From assembly GCF_010723735.1 (NCBI RefSeq), contig NZ_BLLB01000002.1, positions 1,550,001 through 1,614,000 of the forward strand: DNA of 64,000 bases. The letters are read 5' to 3'. The DNA is from Mycolicibacterium hippocampi. Lineage in GTDB: Bacteria > Actinomycetota > Actinomycetes > Mycobacteriales > Mycobacteriaceae. The translations under genes and the position numbers were made by a program. The notes under the pieces were generated by a model. It did no database searches and was not told the origin of the DNA. It saw only the letters and a program-made list of their open reading frames with translations. Of the stretch, positions 15,304 through 24,095 are shown in pieces. Within the stretch, counting starts at the first letter, position 1; every line of letters starts with the position of its first letter.

Positions 15304-18291
15304 TCAGCCCTCGGGTCGCTGACCGCGGGTGGCACCGGCGCCCCACACCGCCGCGCGATCCGTGGTGCGCACATAGTTGTCCGCGTTGTCAGGTACCGCC
15401 GGGTCGCCGGAGACCAGCACCGACCCCCAGTCGACGTCGGGATGTCCCACCAGCCTGCTCGGCACCTCGTTGAGCTGACCGAACCTCGCGAGTCCGGCGA
15501 ACGTCCCGCCCAGGTCGGGGTCGCGGTCCTCGGTGAACCACGGCCGCGGCGACTCGATGACGGTGCGCGGTGTGGTCGCCACGCCCCCCGACACCGTGGC
15601 GATGTCGCGCACGCAGGGGAACAGGAACGACTGCGGCCAGCTGATCAGCACGGGCCCGTGGCCGGCCAGAAAATCGGTCAGCGGGACCACCGTCCGCAAC
15701 CGGGGGCCGGTGAACGCCAACCAGCCGTTCTGGTCGGTGCGGTCGTCGACGGCGTGGATGCGGACTCGGTCGGCCCCGGCGGTAACCTCGGCCGAATCGA
15801 CGCCCACCGAGCGCCACAACGGATGCGCGGGAGCCTCATCGGATGCGGGCCGGTCGACCGGCCCGGCGGCACCCAGGACGGTGACGGACGGTCCGTCGGC
15901 CCGGCCGAACTCCAGCACCAGCGAGTTGCCGTCCGCCAAACGTCCCGAGACCGACAGCGCCACACCGGAATCCGGTGCCAGCTGAGGTAGCACAAACCAT
16001 CCGGTGACGATCTCGCCGGTGGCCTGCGCGCCGGGGGTCCGGCTGCCCCACAGGTACTCCGAGGCGCCGATTCCGGGCGGATCCGGAGGAGGCGCCCCCG
16101 GGTAGAAGCCCGTCGACTCGGCGAAGCCGGAAACCCGCCCGCCCGGTTCCGCCGCCCTGAGCACCTCGCCGTCGGGCAGCACCTCGACGTCGTCTGCCAG
16201 CCCGCACACCTGCCCGCCGGCGATCCGGTCGAGGTTCGCCATCGCCAGCGACCCGGAGGATCGGCGCAACGGCGCCGCGACGAAGGAGCCGACGAGCACG
16301 GCCAGCGCCGTGCCGAAGGTGACCAGGGTGAGCACCGCAGGCCCGAGCGCCGGCCACTGCGCCGACGGCCTGCGCCGCAGCACAGCCAGCGCCGTCAACG
16401 TGCCCGCGGCGAGCACCCCGACCCACAACAGCGGGTCGTCCAGCGGTACGCCGAGCGGTCGGACCGGGCCCGACGACCACGGGACGTCGTACACCGCGGG
16501 CAACCACCACGCGTTCGGGCCGGCGAAGACCACCGCGGCGGCCACCGCCAGCAGCACAGATCCGGCCACACCGACGGCGGCGACGACGCGGTCCGCGTCG
16601 CGCGCCCGGCGCACGACCAGCATCACCGCCACGGTCAGGAACGCCGCGAACACCCCGGCGGTCGCCCCGAAGTGGTACGACCACTTCGACGGTCCCAGTG
16701 CCAGCAGCAGCAGCGCGGCCACCACGACGGCGGCGAGCCGCGCCGGCGACGCACCGAGCACGTCGGATCCGCGACGGCGTGCGGCCAGCACACCGACGAC
16801 CGGCAGCAGCGCGACCGTGAACAGCACCGGCAGCCGCTTGGCGAAGCTGCCCTGCTGGTCGGCCTGCAGCAGGTACCCGTACCGGGTCGGCTCCTCGTAC
16901 CAGGGCAGTGACGGGCCGAAGAAGCTGTGCCAATCGGTGGCGGTGACGAGCGCGTCCCACGTCTGGTCGGCGAAGATCACCGTGAGTCCGACGGCGCCCA
17001 CACAACACAGCAACGCCACGGTCGCCGACAGTTCCGCGCGTGAGGGAGCTCCCGCCCGAGCCGCCGCCACCAGCCGGGGGGCGAACACCAGGATCGGTGC
17101 GGCCACCAGCACGGCGGTCGGGCTGATCGGGACGGTGAGCGCGGCTACGAGCACCAGCCAGGCCAATCCGGCCGGGTCCCGCGCCCGCCATGCCAGCGCC
17201 AGCGCCGCGGTGACGCCGAGCGCGACGTAGGACTCCGGTCGGGTCCCGAGGTTGAACGGCAGCCAGGCGACCAGCAGGCACACCGCGGCGAGCACCCGCA
17301 CTCGGGCGTTCGCCGCGGTCACCGGCAGCGCCGCGCCGAGCACGCCGCGGCTGAGCACGAACCACGTGGCCACCCCCAGCAGCGTGCTGGGCAACCTCAG
17401 CCACAGCGGGGCGAGGCTGATCTCGGTCAGCGGTGCCAGCAACTGCTGGCTGAGCGCAAAGGGCACCTCGGCGGCGTTCCACCACCGGTAGTAGTTGCCG
17501 GGGTCGCCGGTCGCGGCGAAGTTGCGGGCGATCATCGTCGCCCAGCCGTCGTCGACCGCGAGCGGACCGATGACGGCCCACCCGAAGAACGTCGCGATCA
17601 CCGCGCCGTCGATCCACCACAGCCGGTTCCCCCGCAGAGGGGCACGCCGCCGGACGGGCGGGCCGCGACCCCGACGCAGCAGCACTAGCGCGGTCACCAC
17701 GCAGAGCAGCTGCACCCCGACCACCACGGTCTTGAGCAGCGTCGGCGTCGTCGCGAACGGTCCGGTGAGCACCGCGGACACCGACAGCCCCGCGGCCTGC
17801 GCCGGATCGAGGTCGGTGCGGAACCCGAAAACCCGGGGCACCGGCTCGCCGGCGAGATGGTTGGTGCGCCCATCGGCCTGCAGGACCGCCAACCCGCCGG
17901 GGACCGATTCGACGGTGACCCGACAGTCCGCCGGGGCAGCCGGCACGACCAGGGGGCGGCTGCGGTCACCGAGCCGGAGCGCCGCGCGGCCCGCCGAACC
18001 GGTCACCACTAGGCCGTCACCGTCGGAGCCGGTGGCCAGCACGGTGACCGGCGCAGTCTGCGCGGTCGCGGCGCGCAGCGCCGAACACGGGATCGTCGCG
18101 GTGAGCTCGCCCGGCCGGTAGGGCACCACCAGCGCGCTGGTGGAGGTCACAGGCTCGTCGGCGACCGGCCAGGTGATGGTCGTGCGCTCGGCGACGACCG
18201 GAGCGAAGGGCAGGAACAGCGCTGCCGCCACACCGATCAGGCCGATGAGAAGGGCGAGCCAGGTCCGCTGTGTGGAGGTGTGTGGCCGCAT
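15304..18291 (-). CDS. Emb-like arabinosyltransferase (GT-C family), orphan paralogue
   Basis: A 995-residue membrane protein of the EmbA/B/C family, which transfers arabinofuranose from decaprenyl-phosphoarabinose to wall arabinan outside the membrane. An N-terminal helix is followed by an exported domain, then a helix bundle with the GT-C acidic motif LAVDDGWATMIARN and the Emb-like run GDPGNYYRWWNAAEVPF. The long C-terminal exported domain is Emb-like, with WFTEDRDPDLGGTFAG near the end. ATG 18291 follows ggggaactct and gives the family start; GTG 18354 is an alternative. It lies outside an embCAB cluster, and the M. tuberculosis block lacks it here. Confidence 0.82.
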   Translation of the reverse strand: MRPHTSTQRTWLALLIGLIGVAAALFLPFAPVVAERTTITWPVADEPVTSTSALVVPYRPGELTATIPCSALRAATAQTAPVTVLATGSDGDGLVVTGSAGRAALRLGDRSRPLVVPAAPADCRVTVESVPGGLAVLQADGRTNHLAGEPVPRVFGFRTDLDPAQAAGLSVSAVLTGPFATTPTLLKTVVVGVQLLCVVTALVLLRRGRGPPVRRRAPLRGNRLWWIDGAVIATFFGWAVIGPLAVDDGWATMIARNFAATGDPGNYYRWWNAAEVPFALSQQLLAPLTEISLAPLWLRLPSTLLGVATWFVLSRGVLGAALPVTAANARVRVLAAVCLLVAWLPFNLGTRPESYVALGVTAALALAWRARDPAGLAWLVLVAALTVPISPTAVLVAAPILVFAPRLVAAARAGAPSRAELSATVALLCCVGAVGLTVIFADQTWDALVTATDWHSFFGPSLPWYEEPTRYGYLLQADQQGSFAKRLPVLFTVALLPVVGVLAARRRGSDVLGASPARLAAVVVAALLLLALGPSKWSYHFGATAGVFAAFLTVAVMLVVRRARDADRVVAAVGVAGSVLLAVAAAVVFAGPNAWWLPAVYDVPWSSGPVRPLGVPLDDPLLWVGVLAAGTLTALAVLRRRPSAQWPALGPAVLTLVTFGTALAVLVGSFVAAPLRRSSGSLAMANLDRIAGGQVCGLADDVEVLPDGEVLRAAEPGGRVSGFAESTGFYPGAPPPDPPGIGASEYLWGSRTPGAQATGEIVTGWFVLPQLAPDSGVALSVSGRLADGNSLVLEFGRADGPSVTVLGAAGPVDRPASDEAPAHPLWRSVGVDSAEVTAGADRVRIHAVDDRTDQNGWLAFTGPRLRTVVPLTDFLAGHGPVLISWPQSFLFPCVRDIATVSGGVATTPRTVIESPRPWFTEDRDPDLGGTFAGLARFGQLNEVPSRLVGHPDVDWGSVLVSGDPAVPDNADNYVRTTDRAAVWGAGATRGQRPEG

Positions 18292-18383
18292 AGAGTTCCC
18301 CGTCAGCCTGCCGACTGTTCGGCGACGCGGCACGGCCATCCGGGACGTCGTCACCGCAACGTCATGCTTGGTGCGACGGTTCG

Positions 18384-19178
18384 ATGATCCACAATGGTCG
18401 GATGTTGGGTGTCATCGGTGGCAGTGGTTTCTACTCCTTCTTCGGTGCTGATGCCCGGGCGATCAGCCTGGACACCCCGTACGGGTCACCGAGTGCGCCG
18501 ATCACCGTCGGCACCATCGGGGACCACGAGGTGGCGTTCCTGCCCAGGCACGGTGCCAACCACGAGTTCTCCCCGCACACCGTGCCCTACCGCGCCAACA
18601 TGTGGGCATTGCGGGCGCTCGGGGTGCGACGCATCTTCGGCCCCTGCGCTGTCGGCAGCCTGGACCCGCAGCTCGGTCCGGGGGCAATGGTGGTGCCCGA
18701 TCAACTGGTCGACCGGACCTCGGGCCGGTCCGACACGTACTTCGACTCCGGCGGTATCCACGTCGACTTCGCCGACCCGTACTGCCCGTCGCTGCGGGCC
18801 GCGGTGACCGGGTTGCCCAGCGTCGTCGACGGCGGCACGATGGTGGTGATCCAGGGTCCGCGGTTCTCGACGCGCGCGGAGAGCCAATGGTTCGCAGGCC
18901 AGGGTTTCCGGCTGGTCAACATGACCGGCTACCCCGAGACCGTGCTGGCCCGTGAGCTCGAGATGTGTTATGCGGCAATTGCTCTGGTCACCGACCTGGA
19001 TGCGGGCATCGAGAGCGGCCAAGGGGTGCGGGCGGTGGACGTGTTCGCCGAGTTCCAGCGGAACCTGGTGCCGTTCAAGCAGCTGGTGCACGAGGCCATA
19101 GAAAGCACCGCCCAAGTCAATGAATGCACGCACTGCCTGCCGCACGAGGGTGTCACGCTGCCGATCGAGCTTCCGTGA
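18384..19178 (+). CDS. mtnP: S-methyl-5'-thioadenosine phosphorylase
   Basis: A 264-residue PNP/MTAP-family enzyme that splits methylthioadenosine with phosphate, for purine and methionine salvage. Marks are MLGVIGGSGFYSFF (phosphate-binding start), FLPRHGANHEFSPH, the MTAP-type YRANMWALRALGV, QGPRFSTRAESQ and NMTGYPETVLARE. Two closely spaced ATGs exist (18384, 18402); the first agrees with the M. tuberculosis Rv0535 N-terminus. The stop overlaps the epimerase GTG. The C-terminal CTHCLPHEGVTLP is a Cys/His pair seen in the mycobacterial enzyme. Confidence 0.93.
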   Translation: MIHNGRMLGVIGGSGFYSFFGADARAISLDTPYGSPSAPITVGTIGDHEVAFLPRHGANHEFSPHTVPYRANMWALRALGVRRIFGPCAVGSLDPQLGPGAMVVPDQLVDRTSGRSDTYFDSGGIHVDFADPYCPSLRAAVTGLPSVVDGGTMVVIQGPRFSTRAESQWFAGQGFRLVNMTGYPETVLARELEMCYAAIALVTDLDAGIESGQGVRAVDVFAEFQRNLVPFKQLVHEAIESTAQVNECTHCLPHEGVTLPIELP

Positions 19179-20206
19179 GGGTGCTGCTGACCGGTGCCGC
19201 CGGGTTCATCGGCGCGCGCATCGCGGCGCTGCTGGCCGACGCCGGCCATGAGGTCGTCGCCGCGGATGTGATGCTGCCCGCGGCGCACGGCGAGGGCGCG
19301 GAGCTGCCCGCAGGTGTGCACCACGTCGACGTCCGGGACGCAGCGGCCGTCGCCGAGCTGCTCGGCGGGGTGGATGTGGTGTGCCATCAGGCGGCGGTGG
19401 TGGGCGCCGGCGTCAACGCCGCCGACAGCCCCTCCTACGCGTCGCACAACGACTACGGCACCGCGGTGCTGCTGGCGCAGATGTTCGCCGCGGGCTGCCG
19501 CCGGCTGGTGCTCGCCTCGTCGATGGTGGTCTACGGCCAGGGCGGCTACGTCTGCCCGCAACACGGCGCCGTCGACCCGGCCCCACGCACTCGGACCGAC
19601 CTGGACGGCGGTGTGTTCGACCACCGCTGCCCGGTCTGCGGCGCACCGGTGAGCTGGGAGCTCGTCGGGGAGCAGGCGCCGCTTCGGCCGCGCAGCCTCT
19701 ACGCGGCCAGCAAGGTCGCCCAGGAGCATTACGCGCTGGCCTGGAGCGAGTCGACGGGCGGCTCGGTGGTCGCGCTGCGCTATCACAACGTCTACGGACC
19801 GGGCATGCCCCGCGACACCCCTTATTCGGGCGTCGCCGCGATCTTCCGCTCCGCACTCGAAGCAGGGGATCCGCCAAGGGTTTTCGAGGACGGCGGGCAG
19901 ATGCGCGACTTCGTCCACGTCGACGACATCGCCGCCGCGAACGTCGCCGCGATCGAGGCCGGATCCGACGGTTTCGACACGTTCAACGTCTGCTCGGGCA
20001 AGCCGGTGTCGATCCTGGACGTCGCCACGGCGCTGTGTGACGCGCGCGGCGACGTGACGCCGGTGGTGACCGGCCAGTACCGCAGCGGCGACGTCCGCCA
20101 CATCGTCGCCGACCCGGCGAAAGCCGAACGGGTGCTGGGTTTTCGGGCCGCCATCGATCCGGCCGACGGGTTGCGCGCGTTCGCGAGTGCGCCGCTTCGC
20201 GCGTAG
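19175..20206 (+). CDS. NAD-dependent epimerase/dehydratase with Cys-rich insert (GalE3-like)
   Basis: A 343-residue extended SDR. The NAD site is TGAAGFIG (6-13); catalytic Tyr176 and Lys180 lie in SLYAASK; LRYHNVYGPGMPRDT follows. Between strands, residues about 125-156 hold a zinc-ribbon-like insert with YVCPQHG and HRCPVCGAP (Cys127, His130, Cys152, Cys155). The enzyme probably interconverts nucleotide sugars; the substrate cannot be read. GTG 19175 overlaps the MTA phosphorylase stop, and Rv0536 (galE3) occupies the same place. Confidence 0.9.
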   Translation: MRVLLTGAAGFIGARIAALLADAGHEVVAADVMLPAAHGEGAELPAGVHHVDVRDAAAVAELLGGVDVVCHQAAVVGAGVNAADSPSYASHNDYGTAVLLAQMFAAGCRRLVLASSMVVYGQGGYVCPQHGAVDPAPRTRTDLDGGVFDHRCPVCGAPVSWELVGEQAPLRPRSLYAASKVAQEHYALAWSESTGGSVVALRYHNVYGPGMPRDTPYSGVAAIFRSALEAGDPPRVFEDGGQMRDFVHVDDIAAANVAAIEAGSDGFDTFNVCSGKPVSILDVATALCDARGDVTPVVTGQYRSGDVRHIVADPAKAERVLGFRAAIDPADGLRAFASAPLRA

Positions 20207-20212
20207 CAGCAG

Positions 20213-21052
20213 ATGCGGGGTCGCCGAGCGGTTCTCATCGCCGTTATCGTCACGTTGGTGACGTCGGGACTGCTCGGACTGCTGTGGTCGCAGCAGCGTC
20301 GGTTGATCTACTTCCCGTCGACCGCTGCGGTGCCGCCGGCGTCGACGGTGCTGCCGGGGGCCCGCGACGTGGTCATCCCCACCACCGACGGGCTGGAACT
20401 GGGCGCCTGGTATCTGCCCGGCGGCCCGGGTCCGGCGATGCTGGTGCTCAGCGGCAACGGTGGTGACCGCACGATGCGGGCCCCGCTGGCCGCCGCCCTG
20501 CACGGCATGGGGCTGTCCGTGCTGTTGCCGGACTACCGCGGTTACGGCGGAAACCCCGGACGGCCCACCGAGGACGGACTGGCCGACGACGCACGCGCCG
20601 CCTACGACTGGCTGGCCCGCCAGCCTGGAGTCGATCCCGGTCGGATGGCCGTCTTCGGCGAATCGCTGGGCGCCGCGGTGGCGGTCGGCCTGGCCGTCGA
20701 GCAACCCCCTGCGGCGTTGGTGCTGCGCTCACCGTTCACGTCGCTGGCCGACGTCGCCGGTGTGCACTACCCGTGGCTTCCGGCGCGGCGGTTGCTGCTG
20801 GATCGCTACCCGTCCATCGACCGCATCGGCGCGCTGCACGTGCCACTGCTTGTGATCGCGGGGGACAGCGACGACATCGTGCCCGCAGCGCAGTCGCGTC
20901 GCCTCTATGAGGCCGCCTCCGAACCCAAGCAGTTCGTGTCCGTCGAAGGCGCCGGTCACAACGACCCTGCACTGCTCGACGGGCAGCGGTTGCTGACCGC
21001 GGTCGAGCAGTTCCTGCAGCGCACCCCGGTGCTGGGGGTTCCGCAGGGCTGA
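20213..21052 (+). CDS. Membrane-anchored alpha/beta hydrolase (BEM46/ABHD13-like)
   Basis: A 279-residue protein with an N-terminal membrane anchor (residues about 5-25, IAVIVTLVTSGLLGLLW) followed by RRLIYFP, the usual start of this group. The nucleophile elbow is FGESLGAAVA (Ser), the acid is in IAGDSDDIVP, and the His in EGAGHND. The catalytic domain should face outside the membrane. It follows the epimerase by 6 bases, so it is likely in the same operon. The substrate is unknown; serine hydrolases of this type act on lipids or acylated molecules. Confidence 0.88.
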   Translation: MRGRRAVLIAVIVTLVTSGLLGLLWSQQRRLIYFPSTAAVPPASTVLPGARDVVIPTTDGLELGAWYLPGGPGPAMLVLSGNGGDRTMRAPLAAALHGMGLSVLLPDYRGYGGNPGRPTEDGLADDARAAYDWLARQPGVDPGRMAVFGESLGAAVAVGLAVEQPPAALVLRSPFTSLADVAGVHYPWLPARRLLLDRYPSIDRIGALHVPLLVIAGDSDDIVPAAQSRRLYEAASEPKQFVSVEGAGHNDPALLDGQRLLTAVEQFLQRTPVLGVPQG

Positions 21053-21066
21053 ACATACTGGCTGAC

Positions 21067-22194
21067 GTGACTTCGGAGATCTGCGAACAGTTCGGCATCG
21101 ACTTCCCGCTCTTCGCGTTCAGCCACTGCCGCGACGTCGTCGCCGCCGTGACGAACGCCGGCGGCTTCGGCGTGCTCGGGGCCACCGCCTACAGCCCCGA
21201 GCAGCTGGACCAGGAGTTGGCCTGGATCGACGACGCCGTCGGCGGCAAACCGTACGGCGTGGACCTGATCGTGCCGGCGAAGTTCGAGGGCAAGGGCGAG
21301 AAGCTCTCCGGTGCCGAGTTGGGCGAGCGCATCCCGCAGAGCTACCGCGACCTCGTCGACGAGCTGCTGGTCGCCCACGACATCGAACCGGAGCCCAACC
21401 GGCGGCTCGGCGGTGCGATCCTGTCCGGCAACACCGGCCGCGAGCTGCTTGATGTCGCGCTGACGCACCCGGTCAAGTTGATCGCCAACGCGCTGGGTGT
21501 CCCGCCGGACTACATGATCGAGGCGGGCAAGGAGCGCGGTATTCCGGTCGCGGCGCTGGTCGGCGCCAAGGAGCACGCCGTCAAGCAGGTCGCCGCGGGG
21601 GTGGACCTGATCGTCGCGCAGGGCACCGAGGCCGGTGGGCACTGCGGAGAGGTCAGCACGCTGGTGGTGGTCCCCGAGGTGATCGAAGCTGTGGCGGCCG
21701 TCGGTAGTGCCGTCCCGGTGCTGGCCGCGGGCGGGATCGTCACCGGACGCCAGATGGCCGGCATGGTCGCCATGGGCGCGGCCGGCGCGTGGACCGGTTC
21801 GGTGTGGCTGACCACCGAGGAGGCCGAGACGGCACCGCACACGGTGGCCAAGATGCTGGCCGCCACATCCCGCGACACCGTGCGCTCGGCGGGCCGCACC
21901 GGCAAGCCGTCACGTCAGCTGGTGTCGGAGTGGACGGATGCGTGGACGCCGCACGCCGGCGGACATCAGCCGTTGCCGTTGCCGCTGCAGTCGATGCTGT
22001 GCGAGCCGGTGATCCGCCGCATCGACGTGCTGGCTTCTCAGGGCCACGAAGGTGCCCAGGCCCTGGCGACCTACTTCGTCGGACAGGGCGTCGGGCTGAT
22101 GAACAAGGTGAAGCCGGCGCGCGAGGTGGTGCGGGAGTTCATCGAGGACTACCTGGCCGCCGCCGAGCGCCTCAACAACTCACTACCCGGCTGA
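21067..22194 (+). CDS. Nitronate monooxygenase / enoyl reductase-like FMN protein
   Basis: A 375-residue TIM-barrel flavoprotein from GTG 21067. It begins EICEQFGIDFPLFAFSHCRD; the usual family pattern is FGI-xPI-xAPM. FMN-binding marks are AQGTEAGGHCG and VLAAGGIVTGRQMAGMVAMGAAGAW. The N-terminal PLFAFSHC departs from the common APM motif, so substrate use may differ from standard nitronate oxidation. It starts 14 bases after the hydrolase and could be co-transcribed. It ends just before a palindrome shared with the convergent kinase gene. Confidence 0.85.
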   Translation: MTSEICEQFGIDFPLFAFSHCRDVVAAVTNAGGFGVLGATAYSPEQLDQELAWIDDAVGGKPYGVDLIVPAKFEGKGEKLSGAELGERIPQSYRDLVDELLVAHDIEPEPNRRLGGAILSGNTGRELLDVALTHPVKLIANALGVPPDYMIEAGKERGIPVAALVGAKEHAVKQVAAGVDLIVAQGTEAGGHCGEVSTLVVVPEVIEAVAAVGSAVPVLAAGGIVTGRQMAGMVAMGAAGAWTGSVWLTTEEAETAPHTVAKMLAATSRDTVRSAGRTGKPSRQLVSEWTDAWTPHAGGHQPLPLPLQSMLCEPVIRRIDVLASQGHEGAQALATYFVGQGVGLMNKVKPAREVVREFIEDYLAAAERLNNSLPG

Positions 22195-22203
22195 CGTCGT
22201 CCC

Positions 22204-22265
22204 CGCGAAATATCATTCCCGGCTGTGGAAACCGCGGTTGCAACGACCCGGAATGATATTTCGCG
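22204..22265. terminator. Perfect 16-bp palindrome between convergent genes
   Basis: CGCGAAATATCATTCC (22204-22219) pairs perfectly with 22250-22265. The 30-base loop contains a second palindrome, AACCGCGGTT (22230-22239). It fills the gap between two converging stops (22194 and 22273). A bidirectional terminator is the simplest reading. The A/T-rich arm core is unusual against the surrounding base composition. Confidence 0.65.
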
Positions 22266-22272
22266 AGCAGGG

Positions 22273-23298
22273 TCAGTCGCCGGCCAGCGGCAGGCGCACC
22301 TCGAAGCGGGCGCCGGTCGGCAGGTTGTGCGCCGACAGCGTGCCGCGATGCGCCTGCACCAGCCCCGCGGCGATCGCCAACCCGAGGCCCGACCCGCTCG
22401 GCAGCGACGAATCAGTGCGCGGCACCCGGCTGTTGGATCCGCGATACGCGACGTCGAACACCCTCGGCAGGTCCGCCTCGTCGATGCCGACGCCGGTGTC
22501 GTCGACGCGGGCCCACGCGCTGTTCTCGTCGGAGCCCAGCGCCAGCTCGACGCTGCCGCCCTCAGGGGTGTGCGCGATCGCGTTGGCCACCAGGTTCGAC
22601 AACACCCGGACCAGTGCGCGGTCACTGCCCACCACGCGCACCGGCTGTGCGGGCAGGTCGGCCTTGAGCTGCACCCCCGCGCGTTCGGCCGCGATCCGGT
22701 GCGCGGCGAGCACGTCGTCGACCACCTCGTCGAGCGCGACCTTCTCGAACGACGGGGTCAGCGCGCCGGCGTTGATCTTCGACATCTCGAACAGGTCGTC
22801 GACCATCTCGGACAGCCGCACCGACTCGTGCTCGATGTGCTTGGCGTGCACCTTCACCTCGTCGTCGGGGACCACGCCGTCGGCGATCGCCTCCGAGACG
22901 GCACGGATGCCCGCGAGCGGGGTGCGCAGGTCGTGGCTGACGAACGCCACCAGCCGCCGCCGCGACTGCTCGGCGGCCCGCTCGGAGTCCCGGATCTCGG
23001 CTTCCCAGACGGTGCGCCGGGCCTGGTAGCGGCCCAGCATCACGGCGGCCGGGATCGTCACGATCGAGACGATGACCAGCACCACGGCGGTCTGCTCGAA
23101 CGTCGCCGTGACCATGAACCCGCTGGCACCCAGCACGCCGGTGAACGTCGCCAGCACCGGGATCAGCACCAGCGCCACCATGCTGACCGCCAACGACCAG
23201 GTGCGCGCCAGGCGGATGATCACCGCGCCCAGCAGCACGACCGGAACCGAGCAGGCGAGTGCCCATCCGACGATCTCCAGGAAGTCAGTCGTCGGCAT
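22273..23298 (-). CDS. Membrane sensor histidine kinase
   Basis: A 341-residue kinase with four N-terminal membrane segments (about 8-105), no large exported sensor domain, and a short coiled linker. The H-box is AFVSHDLRTPLAGIRAVSEA (His phosphorylated). N box NLVANAIAHTPEGG, G1 DDTGVGIDEADLP and G2 GLGLAIAAGLVQ are intact. Sensing is probably through the membrane. It overlaps the response regulator gene by 14 bases, so the pair is translationally coupled. Confidence 0.94.
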   Translation of the reverse strand: MPTTDFLEIVGWALACSVPVVLLGAVIIRLARTWSLAVSMVALVLIPVLATFTGVLGASGFMVTATFEQTAVVLVIVSIVTIPAAVMLGRYQARRTVWEAEIRDSERAAEQSRRRLVAFVSHDLRTPLAGIRAVSEAIADGVVPDDEVKVHAKHIEHESVRLSEMVDDLFEMSKINAGALTPSFEKVALDEVVDDVLAAHRIAAERAGVQLKADLPAQPVRVVGSDRALVRVLSNLVANAIAHTPEGGSVELALGSDENSAWARVDDTGVGIDEADLPRVFDVAYRGSNSRVPRTDSSLPSGSGLGLAIAAGLVQAHRGTLSAHNLPTGARFEVRLPLAGD

Positions 23299-23992
23299 CC
23301 GACCGCCCCGAGGTCACGCGGTCGGAGGTCCACATGTAGCCGCGCCCCCACACGGTCTGTACTCGATGCATGTCGCCGAGCTTGGAACGCAGTCGCTTGA
23401 CGTGCACGGTCACCGTCGACAGGTCTCCGAAGTCCCAGTGCCACACCTGTCGGAGGAGATCCTCCCTGGTGAACACGGTGTCGGAATGGGTGAGGAAGAA
23501 CAGCAGCAGGTCGAATTCCCGGTTGGTGAGGTTGACCGGCTTGTCGTTGATCGTGACGCTGCGGGATGCGGTCGACACCGTGAGGTCGCCTGCGGTGATG
23601 TCGAGCGGCACCACGCCGCCGGGGGAGGGCGCACGGCGCAACACCGATCGGACCCGCAGCGCCAGCTCGCGCGGGCTGAACGGCTTGGTCAGGTAGTCGT
23701 CGGCGCCCGCCTCCAGACCCGCGATGCGGTCCTCCTCCTCGCCGAGGGCGGTCAGAAGGATGACCGGCACCGTGTAGTCGCCGCCGCGGCGCAGGCTGCG
23801 GCACAGTGACAGCCCGTCCGGGCCGGGCATCATCACATCGAGGACGGCCACGTCGATGCGCTGAGAACCGAGCAGTCGCAGGGCCTCCGTGCCGTCGTTG
23901 GCGATCGACACGTCGAGTCCGTCGCGCTCCAGGTAACGGCGCACCACATCGCGGACGACGTCGTCGTCGTCGGCGATCAGAACCCGGGTCAT
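23285..23992 (-). CDS. OmpR-family response regulator
   Basis: A receiver domain (about 1-115) carries the acidic pair in IADDDDVVRD, the phosphorylated Asp in VLDVMMPGPDG, Thr in ILLTALG and Lys in LTKPFSPRE. A winged-helix domain follows, with TNREFDLLLFFLTHSD and WGRGYMW. It is transcribed before its kinase. ATG 23992 is preferred; GTG 23995 is possible. The 97-base gap to the divergent glycosyltransferase operon is a natural target for the regulator, but no proven binding repeat was identified. Confidence 0.94.
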   Translation of the reverse strand: MTRVLIADDDDVVRDVVRRYLERDGLDVSIANDGTEALRLLGSQRIDVAVLDVMMPGPDGLSLCRSLRRGGDYTVPVILLTALGEEEDRIAGLEAGADDYLTKPFSPRELALRVRSVLRRAPSPGGVVPLDITAGDLTVSTASRSVTINDKPVNLTNREFDLLLFFLTHSDTVFTREDLLRQVWHWDFGDLSTVTVHVKRLRSKLGDMHRVQTVWGRGYMWTSDRVTSGRSDADD

Positions 23993-24095
23993 CACACCGA
24001 GGTTAGCCCCACACCTTCACTACCAGCGCCTACGTCACTGAATTGTCAGCCTTGCACCTCGCATCACCAGGGGAGATCACATAACGTGGGTGGAT

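Noticed and set aside
15304..18354. Longer GTG start for the Emb-like protein
   Set aside because: ATG 18291 has an upstream ggggaa and begins just before the family's first helix; the extra 21 residues look like leader.
18968..20704. 578-residue minus-strand open frame
   Set aside because: Antisense to the MTA phosphorylase, epimerase and hydrolase genes; no protein-like motifs.
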